From positions 62,001-126,000 of the forward strand of contig CAWEXB010000008.1 in the NCBI GenBank assembly GCA_963812915.1: a DNA stretch of 64,000 bases, given 5' to 3'. The notes under the pieces were generated by a model, which saw only the letters and a list, made by a program, of their open reading frames with translations, was not told the DNA's origin and did not search any database. How positions within the stretch are numbered: the first letter of the stretch is position 1; every line of letters begins with the position of its first letter. This document shows positions 1-7,485 of this stretch, piece by piece. A program made the position numbers and the translations under genes. Source of the DNA: JACVRW01 sp963812915 (GTDB taxonomy: Bacteria; Actinomycetota; Thermoleophilia; Solirubrobacterales; Thermoleophilaceae).

Positions 1-302
1 AGTCCCTTCGGCTTGCCGGTGTTCTCGGACTCGATCTCGACGAGTCGCTCGGCGTTCTCCTCGATGGCGTCGGCCATCTTGAGCAGCGCTGTCATCCGCT
101 CGCTCGGGGTGGCGTCGCGCCAGCCGTCGTCGAATGCGGTCTGGGCCGCGCGCATGGCGTCGTCGACGTCCGCGGGGCCCGACCGCGGCGAGGTCGCGTA
201 GACCTCGCCGGTCGACGGGTTCGCGATGTCGAGTGTGTCGCCGTCTTGCGGAGCCTTGAACTCTCCGTTGACGTAGTTGCGCAGTTCGCGCGGCTCGGAC
301 AT
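1..302 (-). CDS. Aldehyde dehydrogenase, N-terminal part (cut by window edge)
   Basis: The minus-strand frame starts with ATG at 302, preceded by GAGGTGATCTG, a good ribosome binding site, and runs off the left edge after 100 codons. The N-terminus (YVNGEF, then NPSTGEVYA) is that of NAD-dependent aldehyde dehydrogenases of the betaine/gamma-aminobutyraldehyde type, where this segment forms the first strands before the Rossmann fold. The catalytic Cys/Glu region is outside the window, so the substrate cannot be judged. Family membership is fairly sure. Confidence 0.85.
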   Translation of the reverse strand, partial: MSEPRELRNYVNGEFKAPQDGDTLDIANPSTGEVYATSPRSGPADVDDAMRAAQTAFDDGWRDATPSERMTALLKMADAIEENAERLVEIESENTGKPKG

Positions 303-690
303 CAGATCACCTCGGAGATCGTGGGATGCGTGTATCCCGGTTATGCCGCGTTATGGCACACCGGCGGAGGCAGTGCAATCGGTTCGGACCATGAGGCGCC
401 CACGGCGATCCGCGATCGGTACGGCCTGGCCGCGCTGCCCGGGCAGCTCAAGGTCCCAGCCCGGCGGCCGATGACAGCAGTAGGACATCCATCCTCAGAA
501 CCCTCCGGAACGCTAGAGGCCCCTGCGAAGCACGCTCGCGGGGGTCTCTTGTCGTTGCGTGGCGTTGCTCCATGATCGGGATGCTCGGGTGTCTGTCGGC
601 CTCGATCCGCTCGAGCGAGGCGTGACCGGCCGTTCCGTTATCGCCGCCGCCGGTGTCTGAACTGACAAAGGCAGCGAAAGGAGATCCGAA
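303..690. other. Intergenic region, no gene seen
   Basis: These 388 bases lie between the diverging aldehyde dehydrogenase and the RibD-like gene. Open frames here have no homology I recognise and poor codon structure. It holds the leader of the aldehyde dehydrogenase and one terminator-like hairpin at 515-549. Confidence 0.6.
515..549 (+). terminator. Hairpin, possible terminator
   Basis: A 14-pair stem (515-528 with 536-549, two G-U pairs) closes a 7-base loop and is followed by TTGTCGTTG. There is no strong T-run and no recognised gene just upstream on this strand, so the transcript it would end is unknown. Confidence 0.35.
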
Positions 691-1341
691 ATGGGAAAGA
701 TCGTAATCAGCGAGAACGTCTCGCTCGACGGAGTCATCGAGGACCCGGCCGGGGACGAGGGCTTCACGCGCGGAGGCTGGGTCGGTCGGATCGCTGCCCT
801 CCCAGAGGTGGCCAAGGTCACGCTCGACGAGGCGCTGGGCACCGAGGCCCTGCTGCTGGGTCGGCGGAGCTACGCGTGGTTCGCCGCGCGGTGGCCATCC
901 CGGAGTGGCGAGTTGGCGGACAGGTTGAACAGCCTGCCCAAGTACGTCGTGTCCTCGACCCTCGAGGATCCCGACTGGAACAACTCGACGGTACTGAAGG
1001 GCGACGTGGTCGACGAGGTCTCCAAGCTGAAGCAGGAGCTGAACGGGGAAATCAACGTCCCCGCCAGCTTCCAGCTCGCGCGCACGCTAATCGAGCACGA
1101 CCTCGTCGACGAGCTGCGGCTGAAGATCTTCCCGGTCGTGCTCGGGGCCGGCGCGCGCCTCTTCGGCGAGACCAGCGACAAGAAGCCGATGCGCCTCGTC
1201 GACACCCAGACCGTCGGTGACGGCATCGCCTTCCTCACCTACGAGCGAGTCCGAGACGCCGAGCGGGCATCGGACGGCGCCAGCGTTCAGAACAAAGGCG
1301 CGGCCGCTCTCCACCAGGCGGGCATCGGCGAGAACGCCTAG
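691..1341 (+). CDS. Dihydrofolate reductase family protein (RibD C-terminal-like)
   Basis: A 216-residue protein with the RibD_C/DHFR-like fold: N-terminal ISENVSLDGVIE, then LLLGRRSYAWFA around residues 55-67 (nucleotide-binding loop), and PVVLGAGARLF near residues 150-161. These proteins are NADPH-binding reductases, but most solo members have no known substrate. The start is supported by AAAGGAGATCC directly upstream. The last ~30 residues go beyond the conserved domain and look unstructured. It could be a riboflavin-pathway-like reductase; no rib genes are nearby. Confidence 0.85.
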   Translation: MGKIVISENVSLDGVIEDPAGDEGFTRGGWVGRIAALPEVAKVTLDEALGTEALLLGRRSYAWFAARWPSRSGELADRLNSLPKYVVSSTLEDPDWNNSTVLKGDVVDEVSKLKQELNGEINVPASFQLARTLIEHDLVDELRLKIFPVVLGAGARLFGETSDKKPMRLVDTQTVGDGIAFLTYERVRDAERASDGASVQNKGAAALHQAGIGENA

Positions 1342-1436
1342 GAGAGGGCCGGCTCGCTCCCGCTGTGCGTGGCGGTGTCTCAACGAGAAGGCGCCCAAAG
1401 TTGCACCTGACAGCCACACGACAGGAGGCAGACGCG

Positions 1437-1550
1437 ATGACGGAACACAGGATCGCAAGCCGCGAGGAATGGCAGGCCGCCCGCGAGGAGCTGCGGCGAC
1501 GCGAGAAGGAGCACACCCGGATGGGCGACGAGCGCCACGACGAATACTGA
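1437..1550 (+). pseudogene. DUF899 N-terminal fragment, 37 codons
   Basis: The frame has its own ribosome binding site (ACAGGAGGCAG) and ATG, then reads SREEWQAAREELRRREKE before stopping. This matches the first ~30 residues of the full DUF899 protein at 14063-14803 (SREEWQAARDELAKLEAQ) and ends where the thioredoxin-like domain should begin. The TGA overlaps the ATG of the DUF2182 gene (TGATG), so it may survive as a translated leader that couples translation to the next gene. Remnant status is inferred from length. Confidence 0.65.
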
Positions 1551-2404
1551 TGGAGGCGGCGACCCTCGCTCGCACGCCGCCGCCGTCCCGGCCGGTCCAG
1601 GTCGGACTGGTCGCCTCCCTGCTCGCGGTCGCGGCGGGGGCGTGGGCGGTGACCGGCGATCGCATGGGCGGTATGGATGCCGGCCCGGGAACCGAGCTCG
1701 GCGGCCTCGGCTGGTTCGCCGTCGTATGGGTGACGATGATGGCGGCGATGATGCTCCCGTCGATCGCCCCGATGGTCCTCGCGCACCCGCGGGCTCAGAT
1801 CGGGGCGACCCCCGCCTTCGTCGCCGGGTACCTCCTCACGTGGGGAGCGGTCGGCATTCTCGGCTGGGCGCTCGTCGAGGGGGTGCGGTCGCTGGACCTC
1901 GGCGTCCTCGCCTGGGACGCGGCGGGACCGTACGTCGCGGGCGGCGCGATCCTCGCCGCGGCCATCTACCAGCTCGGCCCGCTGAAGAAGCGCAGCCTGC
2001 GCCGCTGCCGCAACCCGCGCGGGTTCGTCTCCGAGCACTGGCGGCCGGGTCGCGCCGGCGCGCTGCGGATGGGAATCGAGCACGGCCGGGTGTGCGTGGG
2101 CTCTAGCTGGGCGCTGATGGCCACGCTGTTCGCACTCGGGGTGATGAGTCTCGGGTGGATGGTCCTCGTCGCCGCGCTGATCGCCGCCGAGAAGCTTCTG
2201 CCGTGGAGGGAGGTGGCAAGTCGGGGCATCGTCGTCCTTCTCGCCGTGCTCGCGGTCGCCCTTGCGTTCGCGCCCGACGACGTCCCCGGCCTGACGATCC
2301 CCGGCTCGCCCGCTGCGATGGACGCGATGGAGCGCATGGGGATCGAGTCGATGGAGCCGGCGAGACCGATGCGAATGGAAGACCGGACAGGGCCCATGCC
2401 CTAG
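1550..2404 (+). CDS. DUF2182 multi-pass membrane protein
   Basis: 284 residues with about seven hydrophobic segments. The stretch VVWVTMMAAMMLPSIAPM (~residues 61-78) is the hallmark of DUF2182 predicted metal-binding integral membrane proteins; a second conserved patch, RCRNPRGF, follows the middle helices. The C-terminus is methionine-rich (MDAMERMGIESMEPARPM), which would suit copper binding, but that is inference. The start was chosen as the ATG overlapping the upstream stop. The function of the family is not established. Confidence 0.85.
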   Translation: MEAATLARTPPPSRPVQVGLVASLLAVAAGAWAVTGDRMGGMDAGPGTELGGLGWFAVVWVTMMAAMMLPSIAPMVLAHPRAQIGATPAFVAGYLLTWGAVGILGWALVEGVRSLDLGVLAWDAAGPYVAGGAILAAAIYQLGPLKKRSLRRCRNPRGFVSEHWRPGRAGALRMGIEHGRVCVGSSWALMATLFALGVMSLGWMVLVAALIAAEKLLPWREVASRGIVVLLAVLAVALAFAPDDVPGLTIPGSPAAMDAMERMGIESMEPARPMRMEDRTGPMP

Positions 2405-2500
2405 CTCCCACAGAACCCGAAAGCAGCAGTGGCGCCTTCTAGATGTTCACCGCCTGGGCGAGCGTACGAGGCGCGCGATCCGATGTGAGACGCTTGCCGC

Positions 2501-2593
2501 ATGCCGTGGATCCCCGAGCTGTTCTCGGCGCCGGTGCTGGCGCGACTGGAGGAGAAGTGGCAGCGGGAGCGCCTCGACGCCGTGCCCTACTAG
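2501..2593 (+). other. 30-codon frame, possible gene remnant
   Basis: A short frame (starts MPWIPELFSAP, ends DAVPY, then TAG) has coding-like third-position GC and reads like the N-terminus of a small soluble protein, possibly SnoaL/NTF2-like, that stops abruptly. No ribosome binding site is obvious. I cannot name it with confidence; it may be a decayed gene start. Confidence 0.25.
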
Positions 2594-2670
2594 GGCGCGG
2601 ACGCTACCCCGTATGCAAGGGGTTTTGCCCCGCGGACGGACGGGAATCATGGGGCTGCCGAAGGGGGACG

Positions 2671-3117
2671 ATGAGGTCAAGGATGGCGCTCGGCGCCGTG
2701 CTGGTCTGCGGCGCCGTGCTCGCAGTGCCCGCACCGGTGGGGGCCGAACCGAACCAGGAACGGATGCTGCACGCTTTGAACGCGGTGCGTGCCCAGCACG
2801 GGCTCGCCCCGTTCCACGGCTCCGCGATGCTGCACCGCTCCGCCAGTGCCTACGCCCTCTGGATGCTGCGATCGGACTACTTCGGCCACCTGGGCCGGAT
2901 TCGGGCGAGTGGCTTCTCCAGGCTCGGCGAGGCGCTCGCGTGGCATTCGGGCGGGCGCGCTCGCGTCCACCGAACCGTGAGCGCCTGGATGAACTCGCCG
3001 CCGCACCGCGCGCTCATCCTGTCCCCGGGGTTTCGGTGGCTCGGGGCAGGCATCGCCCGCGGGCGCCTCACGGGGCGGCGCGCCACCACCTGGGTGCTCC
3101 ACTTAGGCGGCCGCTGA
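2671..3117 (+). CDS. Secreted CAP (SCP/PR-1) domain protein
   Basis: 148 residues: a signal peptide (residues 1-~26, ending VGAEP), then a compact CAP domain beginning LNAVRAQHGLAP. The conserved pocket residues are visible: His of YFGHL, Glu of LGEALAW, and His of SPPHRALIL. CAP proteins are extracellular; bacterial members have been linked to lipid binding or proteolysis, but their roles are mostly unknown. The start follows AAGGGGGACG and gives a proper signal peptide; an upstream extension of the same frame is rejected. No cysteine pairs are present. Confidence 0.85.
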   Translation: MRSRMALGAVLVCGAVLAVPAPVGAEPNQERMLHALNAVRAQHGLAPFHGSAMLHRSASAYALWMLRSDYFGHLGRIRASGFSRLGEALAWHSGGRARVHRTVSAWMNSPPHRALILSPGFRWLGAGIARGRLTGRRATTWVLHLGGR

Positions 3118-3130
3118 CGCGGCGCCTCGA

Positions 3131-4174
3131 TCAGCGCCCGGCGATCGCCTCGGCGCCGGCCGAGATCGCGGCGACCACCTCGCCGGCGGGAGCCTCGATG
3201 GCAAGCGCCGCGGCCTGGCCCGACCACATGGCCTGGAACTCGGGGCCCGCCGCCTCCGAGGCGAACAGCGGGACCGTGAGCGAGAGCTGCGCCGGGTAGG
3301 GCAGCACGCCGGTCAGCTCCTGCGTCATCCGGTTTCGCAGGGCGCGCGCCGGGCGGCCGGACACCGCCCTGGTCACGATCGTGCCGTCGGCCTGGGCGCC
3401 GCGGAGGGCCTCGCAGTAGGCGGGTGAGATGCCGCTCTCCGGGCAGGGCAGGAAGGCCGTCCCGATCTGGGCCGCGCCGGCGCCCAGGGCGAGCACCGCC
3501 GCCAGTCCGCGCCGGTCCGCGATCCCTCCCGCCGCGATCACCGGCACGCCGACGGCGTCCACCACCTGCGGGACGAGCGCGAGCGTGCCCACCGGGCCGT
3601 CGTCGCCCTCGACCAGGAAGCTGCCGCGGTGACCGCCTGCCTCGGCGCCCTGTGCCACGACGGCGTCCGCGCCGTGCTCCTCCAGGTGCCTGGCCTCGGC
3701 CACCGTGGTGGCGGAAGCCAGCACGGTCATGCCGGCCGCGTGGATCGCCTCCATGGCGTCGCGCGACGGCAGCCCGAAGTGGAACGAGACCACCGGCGGC
3801 CGCAGCTCGAGCAACGCCTCCAGCCGCGCCTCGTCGAACTCGACGGCGGGCGCGCTCGGCTGCGGTGGGTCGCCTAGCCCGAGCTCGTCGTACAGCGGGG
3901 CGAAGTACTCGCGCGCCCGGTCGGCGATGTCGCCGCTCACCTCGGGCGGCTCGTGGCAGAAGAAGTTGAGCTGGAACGGCCGCCGCGTCAGCTCGCGCAG
4001 CTCGGCGGTCTGCAGCCGCAGCTCCTCGACGGGCAGCATCGCCGAGCCCAGCGCGCCGAGCCCGCCGGCCTCGCTCACCGCGCACGCCAGGGCTGGGGTG
4101 GCGGCGTTCGCCATGGGGGCCTGGAGGATCGGGTGCTCGATGCCGAGCAGCTCGGTGACGGGGGTCCTGAGCAC
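3131..4174 (-). CDS. Nitronate monooxygenase family (2-nitropropane dioxygenase-like)
   Basis: 347 residues, FMN-dependent TIM barrel. LGIEHPILQAPM opens the domain; SFHFGLPS, VVAQGAEAGGHRGS (the catalytic-His region) and PVIAAGGIADRRG follow in family order. These enzymes oxidise propionate-3-nitronate and related nitronates. I chose the GTG at 4174, because the frame before it is low-complexity and unlike the family N-terminus. It lies 74 bases downstream of soxR on the same strand, so it may be read from the soxR transcript. Confidence 0.85.
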   Translation of the reverse strand: MLRTPVTELLGIEHPILQAPMANAATPALACAVSEAGGLGALGSAMLPVEELRLQTAELRELTRRPFQLNFFCHEPPEVSGDIADRAREYFAPLYDELGLGDPPQPSAPAVEFDEARLEALLELRPPVVSFHFGLPSRDAMEAIHAAGMTVLASATTVAEARHLEEHGADAVVAQGAEAGGHRGSFLVEGDDGPVGTLALVPQVVDAVGVPVIAAGGIADRRGLAAVLALGAGAAQIGTAFLPCPESGISPAYCEALRGAQADGTIVTRAVSGRPARALRNRMTQELTGVLPYPAQLSLTVPLFASEAAGPEFQAMWSGQAAALAIEAPAGEVVAAISAGAEAIAGR

Positions 4175-4248
4175 TGCGCGAACGACCCTACCGCTACGAC
4201 TGCATCGAGTCGGAACGGGTGGCGCCTCGGCTCGCCCGCGAGCGGCGC

Positions 4249-4701
4249 TCAGCCGCTCAGCGGCCGGTCGCCGATCCAGTAGCGCGGGCCGGGGCCGAGC
4301 CCCGCCGCGCGGTCGCCCGGGTTGGCGAGCTGGCAGCGGTCGAGCGACAGGCAGCCGCAGCCGATGCACTCCGTCAGGCCCATCTTCAGTCGCTCGAGCT
4401 CGGCGATGCGGTTGTCGATCCGGTCGGTCCATCCGCTCGAGAGCCGGGACCAGTCGCGGCGTGTCGGCGCGCGGTTCTCGGGGAGCTTTCTCAGCTCGGC
4501 GCCGATCTCGTCGAGCGTGAGGCCGATGCGCTGCGCGAACACGATGAACGCGATGCGGCGCAGCACCGGCCGGGCGTAGCGGCGGTAGCCCGAGCCCGCC
4601 CTGTCGGAGACGATCAGGCCGCGCTCCTCGTAGAAGCGCAGCGCGGAGGCGGCGACGCCGCTGCGGCGCGAGACCTCGCCGATGGTCAGCCGGTCGGACA
4701 T
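4249..4701 (-). CDS. soxR: Redox-sensitive transcriptional activator SoxR
   Basis: 150 residues, MerR family. A winged HTH (LTIGEVSRRSGVAASALRFY) is followed by a dimerisation helix and the [2Fe-2S] ligand cluster CIGCGCLSLDRC with Cys112, Cys115, Cys117 and Cys123, as in known SoxR proteins. Oxidation of the cluster by redox-cycling compounds or superoxide activates target promoters. A MerR-type promoter with a SoxR-like palindrome lies in the 93-base gap to the diverging MBL-fold gene, so that gene is the likely direct target. Confidence 0.93.
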   Translation of the reverse strand: MSDRLTIGEVSRRSGVAASALRFYEERGLIVSDRAGSGYRRYARPVLRRIAFIVFAQRIGLTLDEIGAELRKLPENRAPTRRDWSRLSSGWTDRIDNRIAELERLKMGLTECIGCGCLSLDRCQLANPGDRAAGLGPGPRYWIGDRPLSG

Positions 4702-4757
4702 GCTCGACGGGAGGTCGGGAGCTCGGGCATCTGCCCGCAGGAAACCACGTTCCGGAC

Positions 4758-4788
4758 TTGACTTCAAGTTCACTTGAACTTGTAGCCT
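4758..4788 (+). promoter_or_regulatory. SoxR-type promoter with SoxR box
   Basis: TTGACT (4758-4763) and TAGCCT (4783-4788) are separated by 19 bases, the overlong spacing typical of MerR-family activated promoters. The palindrome TTCAAGTTCACTTGAA (4763-4778) sits in the spacer and resembles the SoxR consensus CCTCAAGTTAACTTGAGG. The ATG of the MBL gene follows the -10 box by six bases, so the transcript should be leaderless. Confidence 0.8.
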
Positions 4789-4794
4789 CTGACC

Positions 4795-5424
4795 ATGACC
4801 GTGACCACCCCCGTGCAGATCCCCGGCATTCGGGCCTCGGCTCCGCAGCCGCTCCCCTTTGCCCCGTCGCTCGAGGTCCGCGCCTTCGTGCTGGAGCGGA
4901 AGGCCGGCAACGTCCTCGTCTACAGCACCGACCGGCTCGAGGACCAGGAGGACGTGTCGCGCTGGTACCTGAACCACCGTCACGAGGCGACGTTCGTCTC
5001 GGGCGCCGTGGCCGCCCCGCTCTTCGTGCACGAGCGCGAGCGGCGCTCGGTGGAGCGCAAGACGCACGTCCGCGCGACCTTCTCGCGCCGCCACACCCTC
5101 GACGACGACTTCGAGGTGATCCCCACGCCCGGCCACACCCCGGGCGCCACGGCCTACCTCTGGGACAGCGGCGAGCACCGCTTCCTCTTCACCGGCGACA
5201 CGATCTTCCTGAATGACGGCGAATGGGTCGCCGCGGTGCTCGATTCGAGCGACCGCGCCGCCTACCTCGACAGCCTGGAGCTGATCCGCGGGCTCGACTT
5301 CGACGTGCTGGTCCCCTGGGCCGCCACGGCCGGCGACCTCCCCTACGCGGTCACGAGCAACGCCGAGGCGCAGCGGCGAATCGGCGCCATGATCGAGCGA
5401 GTGCGCGCCGGCGCCGAGAGCTGA
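4795..5424 (+). CDS. MBL-fold metallo-hydrolase, probable SoxR target
   Basis: 209 residues with a metallo-beta-lactamase fold: NHRHEATF (~residues 60-67), PTPGHTPGATAYLW (~108-121) and FTGDTIF (~132-138). The usual HxHxDH motif is altered to HRHEAT, so the second metal site lacks its Asp/His; the later His and Asp ligands remain. This suggests one metal or a non-standard site. The start is fixed by the leaderless SoxR-type promoter. A detoxification role under redox stress is inferred from regulation only. Confidence 0.8.
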   Translation: MTVTTPVQIPGIRASAPQPLPFAPSLEVRAFVLERKAGNVLVYSTDRLEDQEDVSRWYLNHRHEATFVSGAVAAPLFVHERERRSVERKTHVRATFSRRHTLDDDFEVIPTPGHTPGATAYLWDSGEHRFLFTGDTIFLNDGEWVAAVLDSSDRAAYLDSLELIRGLDFDVLVPWAATAGDLPYAVTSNAEAQRRIGAMIERVRAGAES

Positions 5425-5458
5425 CGCTGGATCGTGTAGCGCTCGCCCTGGTCTGCGC

Positions 5459-6259
5459 TCACGCCTTCATCATGCCGGAGTCGACCACGACCTCGGTGCC
5501 CGTGGTGCTCGCGGAGTGCGGCGACACCAGGAAGGCCACCGTGTCAGCGATCTCCTGCGGCTCGGCGAGGCGCCCGGTGGTCAACTGCATCATCTCGGGC
5601 GCCAGGGTGGTCATCACGCCCTCGCGGTCGGACCCGGTGTGCGCGGCGAGGATGTCGGCGGCGCCGCCCTCGTCCGTCCACCACGGCGTCCTGACCGGGC
5701 CCGGGCAGACGCCGTTCACGCGGATGCCCTGAGGGCCGAACTCCTCGGACAGGGCCTTGGTCAGGTTGATCATCGCGGCCTTGGCCGCGCCGTAGTCGAC
5801 GTTGATCGCCGACGGCTGGCGGCCGTGGACGGACGAGATGTTCACGATCGCCCCGCCGCCGCGCTCGAGCATCGCCGGGATCGCGGCGCGGCAGGCGCGC
5901 ACCGCCGAGAGCAGGTTGAACTCGAGCATGTCGCTCCAGTCGCCGTCGCCGAGCTCCAGGAACCCGAAGCGCGGGAGGCTCGTGCCGGGCGGGGGCCCGC
6001 CCGCGTTGTTGACCAGGATGTCGAGCCCGCCGAACTCGTCGACCGCGCGGGCAATCACCTCGGCGGGCGCGTCCGGGTCCATCAGGTCCGCCGGCACGTG
6101 CACGAGATCGGCGCCGAGCGCGTCGAGCTGCTCGCCGCGGTTCCGCGATGTCGCCACGACGTGTGCGCCCTCCTCCAGCAGCGTTCGGGCGACGGCCAGG
6201 CCGATTCCCTTCGAGGCGCCGGTCACGACCGCGACGCGGCCTTTGAGATCGAGATCCAT
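5459..6259 (-). CDS. SDR family NAD(P)-dependent oxidoreductase
   Basis: 266 residues, classical short-chain dehydrogenase. TGASKGIG near residues 14-21 binds the nucleotide, NNAGG follows strand 4, the catalytic Ser lies in NISSVHG, and YGAAKAA supplies Tyr and Lys. GIRVNGVCPGPVRTPWW completes the core. Length is normal. Substrate cannot be told from sequence; 3-oxoacyl-ACP reductase-like and glucose dehydrogenase-like members share this pattern. It is convergent with the MBL-fold gene and diverges from the LysE gene. Confidence 0.88.
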   Translation of the reverse strand: MDLDLKGRVAVVTGASKGIGLAVARTLLEEGAHVVATSRNRGEQLDALGADLVHVPADLMDPDAPAEVIARAVDEFGGLDILVNNAGGPPPGTSLPRFGFLELGDGDWSDMLEFNLLSAVRACRAAIPAMLERGGGAIVNISSVHGRQPSAINVDYGAAKAAMINLTKALSEEFGPQGIRVNGVCPGPVRTPWWTDEGGAADILAAHTGSDREGVMTTLAPEMMQLTTGRLAEPQEIADTVAFLVSPHSASTTGTEVVVDSGMMKA

Positions 6260-6375
6260 GCGATTCCTCCTGAGTTGGTTGTGCCTACAACTGACGCCTG
6301 CGGCGCCGGAATCGTGAGATGCCCCGCCCCGGGAGACCGGTGATCGGCCGGGGTGAGGGAGAATGGTCGGCGCAG

Positions 6376-7014
6376 ATGGACCTCGTGCTCGCCTTCCTGG
6401 GTGTCGCCGTGCTGGTGATAGTCACGCCCGGCCCCGACACGGCGATGACGATCCGCGCCACGCTGCTCGGCGGGCGGCGGGCGGGAGTGATGACCGCCTC
6501 CGGCGTGGTGACGGGCCAGGCCTGCTGGACGCTCGCGGCGAGCGCCGGGATCACCGCTCTGCTGGTGGCCTCCGAACCCGCGTTCCTCGCGCTGAAGTTC
6601 GCGGGCGCCGCGTACCTCGTCTACCTGGGGCTTCAGGCGCTCGTCAGCGCCGTCCGGGGGCACGGATCGCAGCTCGACGCGGAGGCGGGCAAGGCAGCGC
6701 CGCTGCGCGCCGCGACCGCCTACCGCCAGGGCCTGATCAGCGACCTGGGCAACCCGAAGATGGCGGCGTTCTTCACGAGCCTGCTGCCGCAGTTCGGGAC
6801 GACGGACGCGGGCCCCTCGTTCTGGCTGATGCTGGCCTTCGGGCTGCTGTTCGCGCTGATGACATGGCTGTGGCTGGTGCTGTACGCGACGGCGATCCAA
6901 CGCCTCGGCGACGCGCTGCGCAGCTCCCGGGTGCGGCGCAGCATCGAGGCGGTGACGGGAACGGTGCTGGTCGCGCTCGGGCTGCGGCTGGCGACCGAGC
7001 AGCACCGGGTGTAG
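6376..7014 (+). CDS. LysE/RhtB family translocator
   Basis: 212 residues with six predicted membrane segments. The N-terminal TPGPDTAMTIRATLLGGRRAG is the family signature, and GLISDLGNPKMAAFFTSLLPQF marks the second half. The family exports amino acids or their derivatives by exchange for protons. The ATG at 6376 is preceded by GAGGGAGA and begins the first helix; the frame upstream of it is a poor N-terminus. Substrate is unknown. Confidence 0.88.
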   Translation: MDLVLAFLGVAVLVIVTPGPDTAMTIRATLLGGRRAGVMTASGVVTGQACWTLAASAGITALLVASEPAFLALKFAGAAYLVYLGLQALVSAVRGHGSQLDAEAGKAAPLRAATAYRQGLISDLGNPKMAAFFTSLLPQFGTTDAGPSFWLMLAFGLLFALMTWLWLVLYATAIQRLGDALRSSRVRRSIEAVTGTVLVALGLRLATEQHRV

Positions 7015-7059
7015 CCGGAGGTGCGCCCCGGCTTCAGCCCGGGATCACGCCGGCGAGCG

Positions 7060-7401
7060 CTACTCCAGGTTCCAGCCGAAGTAGACCTCCGTGCGGACGA
7101 TCTTGTCCTCGTCGTCGAACGTGATCACCTCGGTGTTCCGTCCCCTTGCTCCGGCGGAGGTGTCGCTCTCGTAGGTCACGACCACCTCGTCGCCCGACTC
7201 GATCAGACGGACGACCTCGAAGCGCTGGCCGCGCCCCGCCCCGGGCCAGCACCGCTCGAAGTAGCCACCACGATCGAGCTTCGGGTCGGGAGGAGCCGAG
7301 AACAGGAAGTCGTCGCTGAGGCGCTCCTCGTAGAAGCTCCGGTCCCCGGCCGCGAAGGCGGCGTAGGAGTCGCGGACGATCTGCTTGCGGTCGGCGGGCA
7401 T
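7060..7401 (-). CDS. SnoaL-like / NTF2-fold small protein
   Basis: 113 residues of the nuclear transport factor 2 superfamily: SYAAFAAGDRSFYEERLSDD at the start, a central strand pair (VVVTYES), and IVRTEVYFGW near the end. Such proteins form cone-shaped folds used as isomerases, hydratases or ligand binders; no function can be assigned. The start codon lies six bases after a TAGATT box, so the transcript is probably leaderless. It diverges from the M23 peptidase gene. Confidence 0.78.
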   Translation of the reverse strand: MPADRKQIVRDSYAAFAAGDRSFYEERLSDDFLFSAPPDPKLDRGGYFERCWPGAGRGQRFEVVRLIESGDEVVVTYESDTSAGARGRNTEVITFDDEDKIVRTEVYFGWNLE

Positions 7402-7407
7402 CCACTC

Positions 7408-7413
7408 AATCTA
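7408..7413 (-). promoter_or_regulatory. -10 box TAGATT, leaderless start of the SnoaL-like gene
   Basis: On the minus strand TAGATT is followed by six bases (GAGTGG) and then the ATG at 7401. No clear -35 hexamer is seen. Confidence 0.5.
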
Positions 7414-7448
7414 ATAAAGCCTCTCGCTGGGGCCGGCGTCTCGAGTCC

Positions 7449-7478
7449 TTGACCCGGCACCCGGCGGCGGATTAGGGT
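7449..7478 (+). promoter_or_regulatory. Promoter TTGACC-18-TAGGGT, leaderless start of the M23 gene
   Basis: TTGACC (7449-7454) and TAGGGT (7473-7478) are spaced by 18 bases; the ATG at 7486 is seven bases further, where transcription should begin. This is the clearest sigma-70-type promoter with a leaderless start in the window. Confidence 0.7.
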
Positions 7479-7485
7479 AGCGGCC

